From Flavobacteriales bacterium CG_4_9_14_3_um_filter_32_8 (GTDB lineage Bacteria > Bacteroidota > Bacteroidia > Flavobacteriales_E > Vicingaceae), in NCBI GenBank assembly GCA_002790175.1, contig PFUQ01000014.1, forward strand, positions 1 through 7,980: a stretch of DNA of 7,980 bases. Direction: 5' to 3'. Shown here in pieces: positions 1-7,175 of this stretch. Both the position numbers and the translations under genes were made by a program. The notes below the pieces were generated by a model that worked only from the letters and a program-made list of their open reading frames with translations, did no database searches and was not told the origin of the DNA. Each line of letters opens with the position of its first letter. Position 1 is the first letter of the stretch.

Positions 1-17
1 ATCATAGAAAACAGACC

Positions 18-500
18 ATGATGTATAAAAATATAAGAAGGATATTCAGTCTTTTAATCATAACAATTTTGTTTTCAGGATGTTCAAAAGAAGAAGACCC
101 ACCCTTTTCTGTCGCTACAGGTTTAAACAGTACAGGTGGAAATAACCCCGCAACAACTACTTGTTCAACAATAAGTGCACAAACAACTGTAACCAATAAT
201 GGTGTTAGCTACAAGATTAATGCTCTTTCTGGGTCAAATAATTCGATAGGAATTGAAGTGATGAATTTAACAGGAGCTTTTGCCTCCAGCTACTCAATGC
301 AACTTCTTCAGGTTACCAATGGAAGTAGTTGTTACGAAAGTTCATCTTCTTCAGAGGCTTTATCAGGAAGTTTAGGAAAATTTTTTGAATTTCAAAATAT
401 GCCTGCTTGGTCTATCAACACAAGTACTGTAGCTAAAGTTAAAATCAAACTAAACGGTACTACTTACTACATCCAAGATTCTCATTTGGATCAAAATTAG
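18..500 (+). CDS. Surface-exposed lipoprotein of unknown function, 160 aa
   Basis: I do not recognise the family. Residues 1-21 form a lipoprotein signal peptide: a basic start (Lys4, Arg7, Arg8), a hydrophobic core (LLIITILF) and a lipobox FSGC with Cys22 as the lipidated residue; Phe at -3 is slightly off consensus. The mature protein begins C-S-K-E-E-D, which fits the C-x-K-(D/E)2 export signal that sends lipoproteins to the outer face of the outer membrane in flavobacteria (known from Capnocytophaga). Residues 30-62 are a low-complexity Ser/Thr/Asn/Gly linker. The rest (about 63-160) alternates polar and hydrophobic residues like a small beta-rich domain and holds Cys49 and Cys105, a possible disulfide. 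ATG codons at 18 and 21 are both usable; either gives a proper signal peptide. The upstream frame stays open to the window edge, but the signal peptide supports this start. It converges with the hydrolase gene at 547. Confidence 0.8.
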   Translation: MMYKNIRRIFSLLIITILFSGCSKEEDPPFSVATGLNSTGGNNPATTTCSTISAQTTVTNNGVSYKINALSGSNNSIGIEVMNLTGAFASSYSMQLLQVTNGSSCYESSSSSEALSGSLGKFFEFQNMPAWSINTSTVAKVKIKLNGTTYYIQDSHLDQN

Positions 501-546
501 TCACTCATCTAACAGGTGTTAATGTTCCGCCAAACGAATAATTATT

Positions 547-1197
547 TTACCAATCGTTCAACTCGGCTTGCTCCACTAAAACTGCTTTAGGAATATCGTG
601 TCCTCCTTTAAAAACAGCGGTTTTTACTTTCAAATCACTTTTCTTAAAAATTTCTTTTTGGTATTTCAGCCGTTCTTTGGTCACAAATTGATCCTCATCA
701 CCATAAATAAAAAAAGTGCTTATCTTTCCAAAAGCCATAAAATTCATGTCATCAGGAAAAATACTTGCCCACAAAATAAAATTAGTACAGTTAACCTTCC
801 CGTCAGCAATCCATCTACTTGCTGTTGCTCCACCTTGCGAAAAACCAACAATATTAATTTTTAACTGCTTATTATCATTTTGTTCGAGAATGGTTGCATA
901 AAGTTGATTCAAATAGTGTATGTAATCAATAATTTCCTCTTCCCTATTTTCTTTGGTCATCCAACAAGCACCAACTCTACTATTCGTATCCACCCCATCT
1001 AAATAAAACCTAGACAAACCTTCAGGAGCAATAATTACTATTTCGTTACCTAAAATGGGTTCAAATTTTTTGATGAAGTACTTGGCTAAATAACCATAAC
1101 CATGTAAAACTATCCAAATGGTTTTGGCAGATTTAATAGTCCCTAACGAATAATAAGTGGCCGTTTTTTGGACAACAAGGTTATGCTTTTGACTCAT
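547..1197 (-). CDS. Alpha/beta hydrolase, phospholipase/carboxylesterase-like, 216 aa
   Basis: A cytoplasmic serine hydrolase with no signal peptide. The complete fold is visible: an oxyanion-hole motif LHGYG at residues 31-35, the nucleophile elbow GFSQG at 118-122 (Ser120), the acid loop GDEDQFV at 166-172 (Asp169, in the G-x-x-D-x-x-V position of this family), and the catalytic His200 in GGHDIP. A central segment, GACWMTKENREEEI (76-89), sits where small esterases of this group have their substrate-facing loop. Length and motif spacing fit the family that includes carboxylesterases and acyl-protein thioesterases; the substrate cannot be told from sequence. The start codon lies inside the end of the upstream DUF983 gene, with a 17-base overlap in another frame. 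The two are therefore probably co-transcribed and translationally coupled. Confidence is high for the fold and catalytic triad, low for substrate. Confidence 0.92.
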   Translation of the reverse strand: MSQKHNLVVQKTATYYSLGTIKSAKTIWIVLHGYGYLAKYFIKKFEPILGNEIVIIAPEGLSRFYLDGVDTNSRVGACWMTKENREEEIIDYIHYLNQLYATILEQNDNKQLKINIVGFSQGGATASRWIADGKVNCTNFILWASIFPDDMNFMAFGKISTFFIYGDEDQFVTKERLKYQKEIFKKSDLKVKTAVFKGGHDIPKAVLVEQAELNDW

Positions 1198-1576
1198 GTT
1201 TTTTTATTGCATTCGAATCGTATTTTACCATCAATGCCAACCAAACCGCTCTTGACACTTTAAAAACATAAGGCATCGTAACCAATAAAACAATCGCATC
1301 TACGATTAAAAATAATCCAATATTGTATTCAAAAAATAAATTTAATAGTAAAAATATACCTGCATTAATTGCTACTGTAATTGCATAGCTAGAGTACATT
1401 GCTCCATAATAAAACCCAGTTTCTATCTGAAAATCCTGATGGCATTTCGGACACCTATCGGGCATATTAAAAAAACCTTTGTATCGGTAATTGTTTTTGT
1501 TGATAAACAAATCGCCTTCATGGCATTTCGGGCATTTTAATTTGGCAACCGCAATGATATTAGAAAACTCCGACAT
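1181..1576 (-). CDS. DUF983 family zinc-ribbon membrane protein, 131 aa
   Basis: A small membrane protein of the DUF983 family, whose function is unknown. Two CPKC motifs (Cys15, Cys18, Cys42, Cys45) near the N-terminus look like a four-cysteine zinc ribbon; the first continues as CPKCHEGDLF, the typical start of this family. Two hydrophobic helices follow at about residues 60-82 and 86-108, and the protein ends in a charged tail. I chose the ATG at 1576. The frame also allows a TTG start at 1603 (140 residues), but that would put the TAnnTTTG promoter-like box inside the gene, and the extra nine residues do not resemble the family start. The gene overlaps the downstream hydrolase by 17 bases and is divergent from the ABC-F gene. 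Family assignment is firm; role unknown. Confidence 0.88.
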   Translation of the reverse strand: MSEFSNIIAVAKLKCPKCHEGDLFINKNNYRYKGFFNMPDRCPKCHQDFQIETGFYYGAMYSSYAITVAINAGIFLLLNLFFEYNIGLFLIVDAIVLLVTMPYVFKVSRAVWLALMVKYDSNAIKKHESKA

Positions 1577-1590
1577 AATGAATGTTTCTT

Positions 1591-1598
1591 CAAAATTA
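1591..1598 (-). promoter_or_regulatory. Possible -7 promoter element for the DUF983-hydrolase unit
   Basis: Read on the minus strand this is TAATTTTG, a full match to the Bacteroidetes -7 consensus TAnnTTTG. It lies 14 bases before the ATG at 1576, which would give a very short leader. I see no convincing TTG at the expected -33 distance, so the call rests on the -7 box and its position in a divergent gap. Confidence 0.35.
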
Positions 1599-1654
1599 GG
1601 CAAACAAACTAGAATGCTATTTTTAAATCCTTAAAAACTAGCTATTTTTTTAAT

Positions 1655-1662
1655 TAATTTCG
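1655..1662 (+). promoter_or_regulatory. Weak -7-like element before the ABC-F gene
   Basis: TAATTTCG matches the Bacteroidetes -7 consensus TAnnTTTG at five of its six fixed positions. It ends four bases before the ATG at 1667, so a transcript from it would have almost no leader. No clear -33 TTG is visible. Such short words arise easily in AT-rich DNA, hence the low confidence. Confidence 0.2.
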
Positions 1663-1666
1663 TAGC

Positions 1667-3595
1667 ATGATTGGAATTAATGAACTGACCGTAAATTTCG
1701 GAGAGCGTTACCTTTTTAATAAAATTTCATTTATTATTAGCAAAAACGACAGAATTGGATTGGTTGGAAAAAATGGAGCAGGGAAATCAACCTTGTTAAA
1801 AATAATAGCAAAAGAACAAGAATCTGATGGAGGAAATGTTTCTTATCCTAATGGGTTTACCGTTGGTTATTTGCCTCAAGACATGGATTTTGCTCAAGGT
1901 AAAACGGTGATGGAAGAAGCTCGTTCGGTTTTTAAAACAGTAAATGAACTCAATGATAAAATTGATGCCATTAATCATCAACTGGCAACCCGCGAAGATT
2001 ATGAATCGGAAAGTTATTTAGAATTGTTAGACCATTTACATCACGATAATCATCAATTACAATTAATTGGAGGATATAATGTAGATGCGAATATTGAAAC
2101 CATTTTAAAAGGATTGGGATTTTTAAGCACTGATTTTACAAGACTTACCGATGAATTTAGTGGTGGATGGAGAATGCGAATTGAGTTGGCAAAAATTTTA
2201 CTTTCAGATGCCGATGTTTTGTTACTCGATGAGCCAACCAACCATTTGGATATAGAATCCATACAATGGTTAGAAGATTTTTTAAAAGTTTACCCCGGAG
2301 GAGTGGTTTTGGTATCTCACGATAAAGCATTTTTAGATCATGTTACCAATAGAACCATTGAAATTGCGTTAGGAAAAATTTATGATTACAAAACCTATTA
2401 TTCCAACTATTTAGAGCAACGTAAAGAAAGAAGAGAACAACAACTTGCTGCCTTTACCAATCAACAAAAACAAATTGCCGATACTGAAAAATTTATTGAG
2501 CGATTTCGTTCAAAGGCAACTAAAGCGGTTCAGGTTCAGAGTAGAATTAAACAATTAAATAGGCTCGATCGAATTGAGATGGAAGAAGAGGATAATACTG
2601 CAATACGTCTTTCTTTTCCTCCCGCTCCAAGGTCTGGAAAAGTTGCTGTTGAAGCACATGGCGTTGGGAAAGCATATGGCGATAACCGAGTTTTTAGCCA
2701 CGTCAATTTTTTTATTGAAAGAGGTAAAAAAGTAGCTTTTGTTGGTAAAAATGGCGAAGGAAAAACAACCATGATAAAAGCGTTAGTTGGAGAAATTGAG
2801 CATGAGGGAGAATTAAAATTAGGACACAATGTAGCATTGGCTTACTTTGCTCAAAACCAAGCAGAGGAATTAGATAAAAATAAAACTGTATTTGAAACTG
2901 TTGATGCCGCTGCTCATGGTGAAATTCGAAAAAAAATAAGATCCATTTTAGGTTCCTTTATGTTTGGTGCAGAGGAGATTGATAAAAAAATATCGGTATT
3001 GTCAGGTGGCGAAAGAGCAAGAGTTGCGTTGTGTAAATTGTTGTTAGAGCCAGTTAATTTGTTGGTATTAGATGAGCCAACCAACCACTTGGATATTAAA
3101 TCTAAAGATGTGCTAAAACAAGCCTTATTAAAATATGATGGAACTTTAATTGTTATTTCTCACGACAGGGATTTTTTAGATGGATTAGTCTCTGAAATGT
3201 ACGAGTTTAGTAACGGAACAGTCAAACAATTTTTAGGTGGGGTTTATGAATTTCTTCAATCTAAAAAGGCTTCCACTATTAGAGAATTTGAGCAAAAAGA
3301 AAAGGTCGTTGTAAAAAAAGAGAAGTCAATCGCTACCAATTCGTTGACTTATGAAGAAAGAAAACAACAAGAGAAAGAAATAAAAAGAGTTCAAAATAAA
3401 ATCAATAACCTAGAAAAGGAAATTGAAAAATTGGAAGGTAACATCGATAATCTCAATACTAAATTGATGAACCCTGGCTCTTATTCTGATGAATTATTAG
3501 TACAATATAATCAAGCTAAAGTGGCATTAGAAAAGGCAATGTTGGAATGGGAAAAAAATAACGAGAGTTTAGAGAAGTTGCTGCAAGCTAATTAA
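1667..3595 (+). CDS. ABC-F family ATPase, ribosome-associated, 642 aa
   Basis: A soluble twin-ATPase protein of the ABC-F family, whose members bind the ribosomal E site and act on translation. Domain 1 has Walker A GKNGAGKS (34-41), signature FSGGW (164-168), Walker B LLLDEP with Glu189, then TNHLD and the switch SHD (217-219). Domain 2 has Walker A GKNGEGKT (360-367), signature LSGGE (445-449), Walker B LVLDEP with Glu470, TNHLD and SHD (498-500). All catalytic residues are intact. Between them is the charged helical linker (about 245-310, with FIERFRSKATKA), the part that contacts the P-site tRNA in this family. A C-terminal Lys/Glu-rich coiled coil spans about 563-640, as in YheS/Uup/YdiF-type members. 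No membrane segments occur, so it is not a transporter. The FSGGWRMR signature resembles YheS/ABCF3 most. Housekeeping translation factor is likelier than antibiotic resistance, but sequence alone does not settle this. Confidence 0.95.
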   Translation: MIGINELTVNFGERYLFNKISFIISKNDRIGLVGKNGAGKSTLLKIIAKEQESDGGNVSYPNGFTVGYLPQDMDFAQGKTVMEEARSVFKTVNELNDKIDAINHQLATREDYESESYLELLDHLHHDNHQLQLIGGYNVDANIETILKGLGFLSTDFTRLTDEFSGGWRMRIELAKILLSDADVLLLDEPTNHLDIESIQWLEDFLKVYPGGVVLVSHDKAFLDHVTNRTIEIALGKIYDYKTYYSNYLEQRKERREQQLAAFTNQQKQIADTEKFIERFRSKATKAVQVQSRIKQLNRLDRIEMEEEDNTAIRLSFPPAPRSGKVAVEAHGVGKAYGDNRVFSHVNFFIERGKKVAFVGKNGEGKTTMIKALVGEIEHEGELKLGHNVALAYFAQNQAEELDKNKTVFETVDAAAHGEIRKKIRSILGSFMFGAEEIDKKISVLSGGERARVALCKLLLEPVNLLVLDEPTNHLDIKSKDVLKQALLKYDGTLIVISHDRDFLDGLVSEMYEFSNGTVKQFLGGVYEFLQSKKASTIREFEQKEKVVVKKEKSIATNSLTYEERKQQEKEIKRVQNKINNLEKEIEKLEGNIDNLNTKLMNPGSYSDELLVQYNQAKVALEKAMLEWEKNNESLEKLLQAN

Positions 3596-3602
3596 ATTTA
3601 TT

Positions 3603-3643
3603 GTCTATTCATCGGATGACTTTAAGTCATCCGATGAATAGAT
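3603..3643. repeat. Near-perfect long inverted repeat (hairpin) after the ABC-F gene
   Basis: The arm CTATTCATCGGATGACTT (3605-3622) is followed by one T and then its exact reverse complement (3624-3641). One more T-A pair (3604/3642) and a G-T pair (3603/3643) extend it. The stem begins 7 bases after the ABC-F stop codon. It could end the ABC-F transcript or protect its 3' end. However, on the plus strand it is followed by ATTAAAAAAAAA, not by a T-run, and on the minus strand also by no T-run, so it is not a standard intrinsic terminator in either direction. A symmetric protein-binding site is the other option. Confidence 0.75.
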
Positions 3644-3689
3644 TAAAAAAAAATTCTTAATTTTATTAGCTTAATTGATTAAAAATTGA

Positions 3690-6600
3690 ATGAGAATTTT
3701 TTTGGTTTTCATATTCTTGAGTTTTTCTACTGTTTTGTTTGGACAAGTAGTTATCAATGAAATTTCGAGTGCTCAAAATACTGGTTACGTTGATGAAGAT
3801 GGTGATTATCCAGATTGGATTGAGTTGTACAACAAAGGAACTTTAGCTGTTAATTTAAAAGGATATCAATTAACACGACAAGAACAGAGCGAAATCAAAT
3901 GGACTTTTCCTGAAATCTATATTCAGCCTGGCAAACACCTCACCGTTTTTGCTTCAGAGAAAAACAGAAAATTAGTATTCGACCACTGGGAAGTTCCTGT
4001 TTACCCTGAAATTTTTTGGAAGTATTTTGTCGGCACTTCTCAACCCCCAGTCAATTGGAACTTGCCTACTTTTAATGCTACTTCATGGAATTCTGGTCAA
4101 GGAGGAATTGGATATGGCGATGGCGATGATTCTACAATTATTACTCCCACAACTTCCTGTTTTTTAAGAACAGATTTTACCTTAACAGATACTTCAAAAA
4201 TTGCTGTTGCTCTTTTTGCTGTTGATTATGATGACGCTTTTGTTGCATACTTAAATGGAGTAGAAATTAAAAGAAATAATATTGGAGTAAATGGTATTCC
4301 TCCATTGTATAACGAATTAGCTTATGATGAACACGAAGCTCATGAATACCAAGGAGGTAATTTAGAATTTTACTTTATTGATAATGCCATCTTAAATGCT
4401 GCAAAAGTGAATGGTATAAATACATTTGCTATACAAGTACATAATTATGCTGGAGATCTATCAGACTTAACAATTAGACCTTATTTATTATTGGGGATAA
4501 AAGATACAACTGTGACTTTTTTCCCATTTCCAGTAGAAAATAATAATCTACATACCAATTTTAACATCTCAAGTTCTCCTTTTAGAATCAAGCTATTTGA
4601 TAATAATGGAGTTAAAATAGACGAGGTAATCATGGATGAAGTGCATACCAATAATTCAAGAGGAAGAATTACAGATGGAGCATCTCAATGGTGTTTATTT
4701 GACACACCAACACCAGACACTACAAATGTGATGGCTACTTGTTTTAATGATTATGCCAATGAGCCTGTTTTTACTTTAAAAGCAGGATTTTATCAAACTC
4801 CACAAACCACCCAACTTACCAATTCACAAGCAGGAAATATTTATTATACCACCAATGGAGATATTCCTACTCCAAGTGCAATCAACTTATATACAGGAAG
4901 TATTCCCATCAATTCAAACACTATTTTAAAAGCCAAATTCTTCCCTAGCGATCCTAAATTATTACCAAGTAATACGGTTACTTCCACTTATTTTATTAAT
5001 GAAGACATTAAACTTCCAGTTATTTCAATAACTACTGCTCCCGAAAATTTGTGGAGTCATTATACTGGTTTATATGTAATGGGTCCTTTTGCAGATTCTA
5101 TCAACTACCCATTTTTGGGAGCTAACTTTTGGCAAGGTTGGGAAAAAGAAGCTCATGTTGAATATTTTGATAGAAATAAAAACTTGGGGTTTGATTTAGA
5201 CATTGGACTTAAAATTCATGGTAATTACTCCAAATCATTTCCTCAAAAGAGTTTTAGAGTATTAGCCAAAGATGATTACAATGAGAAATGGATTAACTAT
5301 AATTTATTTCCCGAAAAACCATACATCAGTAAGTTTAAAAACTTTAATTTACGAAATGCTGGTATCGATTTTAATACTGTTCATTTTAGAGATGCTTTTA
5401 TGTTGCGGGTTGTTCGTGAATTAAAATTAGATTATATGGCATACGAACCCTGTGTGCTATTTTTAAATGGAGACTATTGGGGAGTTTACGGAATGAGAGA
5501 AGTGCAAGACGATCGATTTATTTATAACAATCATAGCGAAGTAAAAGAAGGCACTATAGATTATCTCCGTTTTAGCGGAGACATCATTGAAGGCTCAAAT
5601 AAAGGTTACATCAACTTGGCAGTTTTTATGATAACCAATGATAATAGTATCGATTCGAATTATGCTAAAGTGTGTGATAGCTTAGATATGAATAACTTTA
5701 CGGATTACTTTGTTTCCGAATTGTATTATGGAAACATAGATTGGTTGACTGATTCCACAAGCAATAACATCAAATTTTGGAGAGTAAATAATCCTGTCGG
5801 AAAATGGAGATATGTACTATGGGATACCGATTTAGGAACAGGATTATTTGGAACTTTAGTAAACTCTTCTTACGATTATATGGGGGCATTAATTAATGCT
5901 CCTGCGTCAATAAATCCTCATGTATTAATTCTTCAAAACATACTAAAAAACAATAGCTACAAAAATTATTTTATTAATCGCTATGCCGATTTACTAAACA
6001 CTACTTTTCTTCCATATAGAGTAACTGTAATTGCAAAAACAATGGCTGATGATTTAGCACCAGAAATGGCAAGACATTTTAATAAATGGGCTGGCCCCAT
6101 AGAACTCTTTTCTTCTTTATGGGTAGCAACTAGTGTGGATGTCCCTTCTTGGAAAATAGCAATCGATTCTATGCTAGCGTTTATGGTGCAACGTCCATCT
6201 TATGTGCGTACTCATTTAGAAAATAATTTTGGTTTAATAAAACAAGTTGACATTACCTTAAAAGTACAACCTGAAGGTGCAGGATTGATAAAAATAAACA
6301 CAATTGTTCCTGATCAATTGCCATGGACAGGCATTTATTTTGATGGTGTTCCAGTCACCATAACTGCTCTTCCTAATTCTGGTTACACCTTCAATCGGTG
6401 GGAGTCAATTGCCACTACTTTAGCCACCAAAAATGAAGCTTCTTTAACCACCAATGTTGCTACAAATGATGAATTTACAGCCTATTTTAATACCTTAGAC
6501 TATCAACTAACTATTTATCCTAACCCAGCAAACAATACTGTTAATATTAGTTATGAAGTACCCAACGAACAACAACTTTCTATTGAAATTTTAGCTGTCG

Positions 6601-6764
6601 ATGGAAAAGTTATCAAAGAGATAATTCCCCACTCTTCTTTTCATGCAGCAGGACATTTTACAATTACTTTCACCAAACAACAATATCATTTAGCAGCAGG
6701 AACTTATTTTATTGAGTTTACATCTGAAGCTTTTTCTAAAACAATAAAATTTACACTACTTTAA
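3690..6764 (+). CDS. Secreted CotH-kinase protein with lamin-tail domain and T9SS sorting tail, 1024 aa
   Basis: A large exported protein. Residues 1-19 are a Sec signal peptide (cleavage probably after FGQ). A lamin-tail-type domain starts at VINEIS (21-26), with DWIELYN (42-48) and PGKHLTVFASEK (80-91). Residues about 106-275 resemble the beta-sandwich segment common in CotH proteins (GYGDGDD, 141-147; YLNGVEI, 187-193). The lamin-tail sequence seems to resume at LHTNFNIS (287-294) and runs to about 345. A chitobiase C-terminal-like domain covers about 357-435 (IYYTTNGDIP). The CotH kinase domain covers about 485-720: KSFRVLAKDDY (520-530), NLRNAGID, HFRDAF, LNGDYWGVYGMRE (592-604), GNIDW (681-685), WDTDLG (711-716). 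A repeat-like beta domain (about 853-935) precedes a type A T9SS sorting domain (YPNPANN, 943-949; GTYFIEF). Known CotH proteins are atypical protein kinases; this one's substrate is unknown. A lipoprotein gene follows after 10 bases. Confidence 0.93.
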   Translation: MRIFLVFIFLSFSTVLFGQVVINEISSAQNTGYVDEDGDYPDWIELYNKGTLAVNLKGYQLTRQEQSEIKWTFPEIYIQPGKHLTVFASEKNRKLVFDHWEVPVYPEIFWKYFVGTSQPPVNWNLPTFNATSWNSGQGGIGYGDGDDSTIITPTTSCFLRTDFTLTDTSKIAVALFAVDYDDAFVAYLNGVEIKRNNIGVNGIPPLYNELAYDEHEAHEYQGGNLEFYFIDNAILNAAKVNGINTFAIQVHNYAGDLSDLTIRPYLLLGIKDTTVTFFPFPVENNNLHTNFNISSSPFRIKLFDNNGVKIDEVIMDEVHTNNSRGRITDGASQWCLFDTPTPDTTNVMATCFNDYANEPVFTLKAGFYQTPQTTQLTNSQAGNIYYTTNGDIPTPSAINLYTGSIPINSNTILKAKFFPSDPKLLPSNTVTSTYFINEDIKLPVISITTAPENLWSHYTGLYVMGPFADSINYPFLGANFWQGWEKEAHVEYFDRNKNLGFDLDIGLKIHGNYSKSFPQKSFRVLAKDDYNEKWINYNLFPEKPYISKFKNFNLRNAGIDFNTVHFRDAFMLRVVRELKLDYMAYEPCVLFLNGDYWGVYGMREVQDDRFIYNNHSEVKEGTIDYLRFSGDIIEGSNKGYINLAVFMITNDNSIDSNYAKVCDSLDMNNFTDYFVSELYYGNIDWLTDSTSNNIKFWRVNNPVGKWRYVLWDTDLGTGLFGTLVNSSYDYMGALINAPASINPHVLILQNILKNNSYKNYFINRYADLLNTTFLPYRVTVIAKTMADDLAPEMARHFNKWAGPIELFSSLWVATSVDVPSWKIAIDSMLAFMVQRPSYVRTHLENNFGLIKQVDITLKVQPEGAGLIKINTIVPDQLPWTGIYFDGVPVTITALPNSGYTFNRWESIATTLATKNEASLTTNVATNDEFTAYFNTLDYQLTIYPNPANNTVNISYEVPNEQQLSIEILAVDGKVIKEIIPHSSFHAAGHFTITFTKQQYHLAAGTYFIEFTSEAFSKTIKFTLL

Positions 6765-6774
6765 ATTTATAGGA

Positions 6775-7173
6775 ATGAAAAATAAATTAATAATTGTAAT
6801 AACATTAATAACGCTTATAATTTCTTCTTGTTCAAAAGAAGAAGGAGAGGGTGGTAGAGCCTCTATTACAGGAAAAGTATATGCTAAAAATTACAATGCA
6901 TCATTTACTCAACTTCTCTCTGAGTATTACGCACCGGAAGAAGAAGTGTATATCATTTATGGCGACAATCAATTTTATGATGACAAAATTAAAACAGACC
7001 CCAATGGAGTTTTTGAATTTAAACATTTAAGAAAAGGGAATTATACCATTTTTGTTTATTCAAAAGACACCACTTTTACCATCGCCTCTGGTGTTGAAGC
7101 ATTATATAAGAGTGCTGAAATAACAAACAAAGAGGAAATAGTTGAATTACCAGATTTTGAAATTATAAAATAA
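6775..7173 (+). CDS. Surface lipoprotein with small transthyretin-like domain, 132 aa
   Basis: The N-terminus is a lipoprotein signal peptide (MKNK, then a hydrophobic run to IISSC) with Cys19 as the lipidated residue. The mature end C-S-K-E-E-G fits the flavobacterial surface-export signal C-x-K-(D/E)2. Residues about 28-95 read like a carboxypeptidase-regulatory or prealbumin-type beta sandwich: ASITGKVYAKNYN, EEEVYIIYGD, then KTDPNGVFEFKHLRKGNYTIFVYSKD, where D-x-N-G-x-F-x-F-x-x-L-x-x-G-x-Y is the hallmark. Similar short Bacteroidetes lipoproteins exist but I know no proven function. It starts 10 bases after the CotH-protein stop codon, so it is probably in the same transcript and may be a surface partner or anchor for that protein; this is inference. 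Its stop codon lies two bases from the convergent ChaN-like gene. Confidence 0.87.
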   Translation: MKNKLIIVITLITLIISSCSKEEGEGGRASITGKVYAKNYNASFTQLLSEYYAPEEEVYIIYGDNQFYDDKIKTDPNGVFEFKHLRKGNYTIFVYSKDTTFTIASGVEALYKSAEITNKEEIVELPDFEIIK

Positions 7174-7175
7174 TC

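Noticed and set aside
501..546. Possible bidirectional terminator between the first lipoprotein and the hydrolase
   Set aside because: Only a five-base stem (TAACA/TGTTA at about 509-520) with a two-base loop and no T-run is visible, too weak to call.
598..901. Plus-strand open frames opposite the hydrolase gene
   Set aside because: They are antisense to a gene with an intact catalytic triad, and their translations look like random low-complexity sequence.
2536..2829. Minus-strand open frames inside the ABC-F gene (also 1796-1981 and 2053-2262)
   Set aside because: They lie wholly within a well-supported gene on the other strand and show no domain, signal or start context.
1667..3595. ABC-F gene as an antibiotic-resistance determinant
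   Set aside because: The long C-terminal coiled coil, YheS-like signature and ordinary chromosomal neighbours fit a housekeeping translation factor better; nothing mobile is nearby.
3658..3665. TAATTTTA as a -7 promoter element for the CotH-protein gene
   Set aside because: It misses the final G of the consensus and has no TTG at the -33 distance; such words are common in this AT-rich gap. A promoter here is likely but this box does not prove it.
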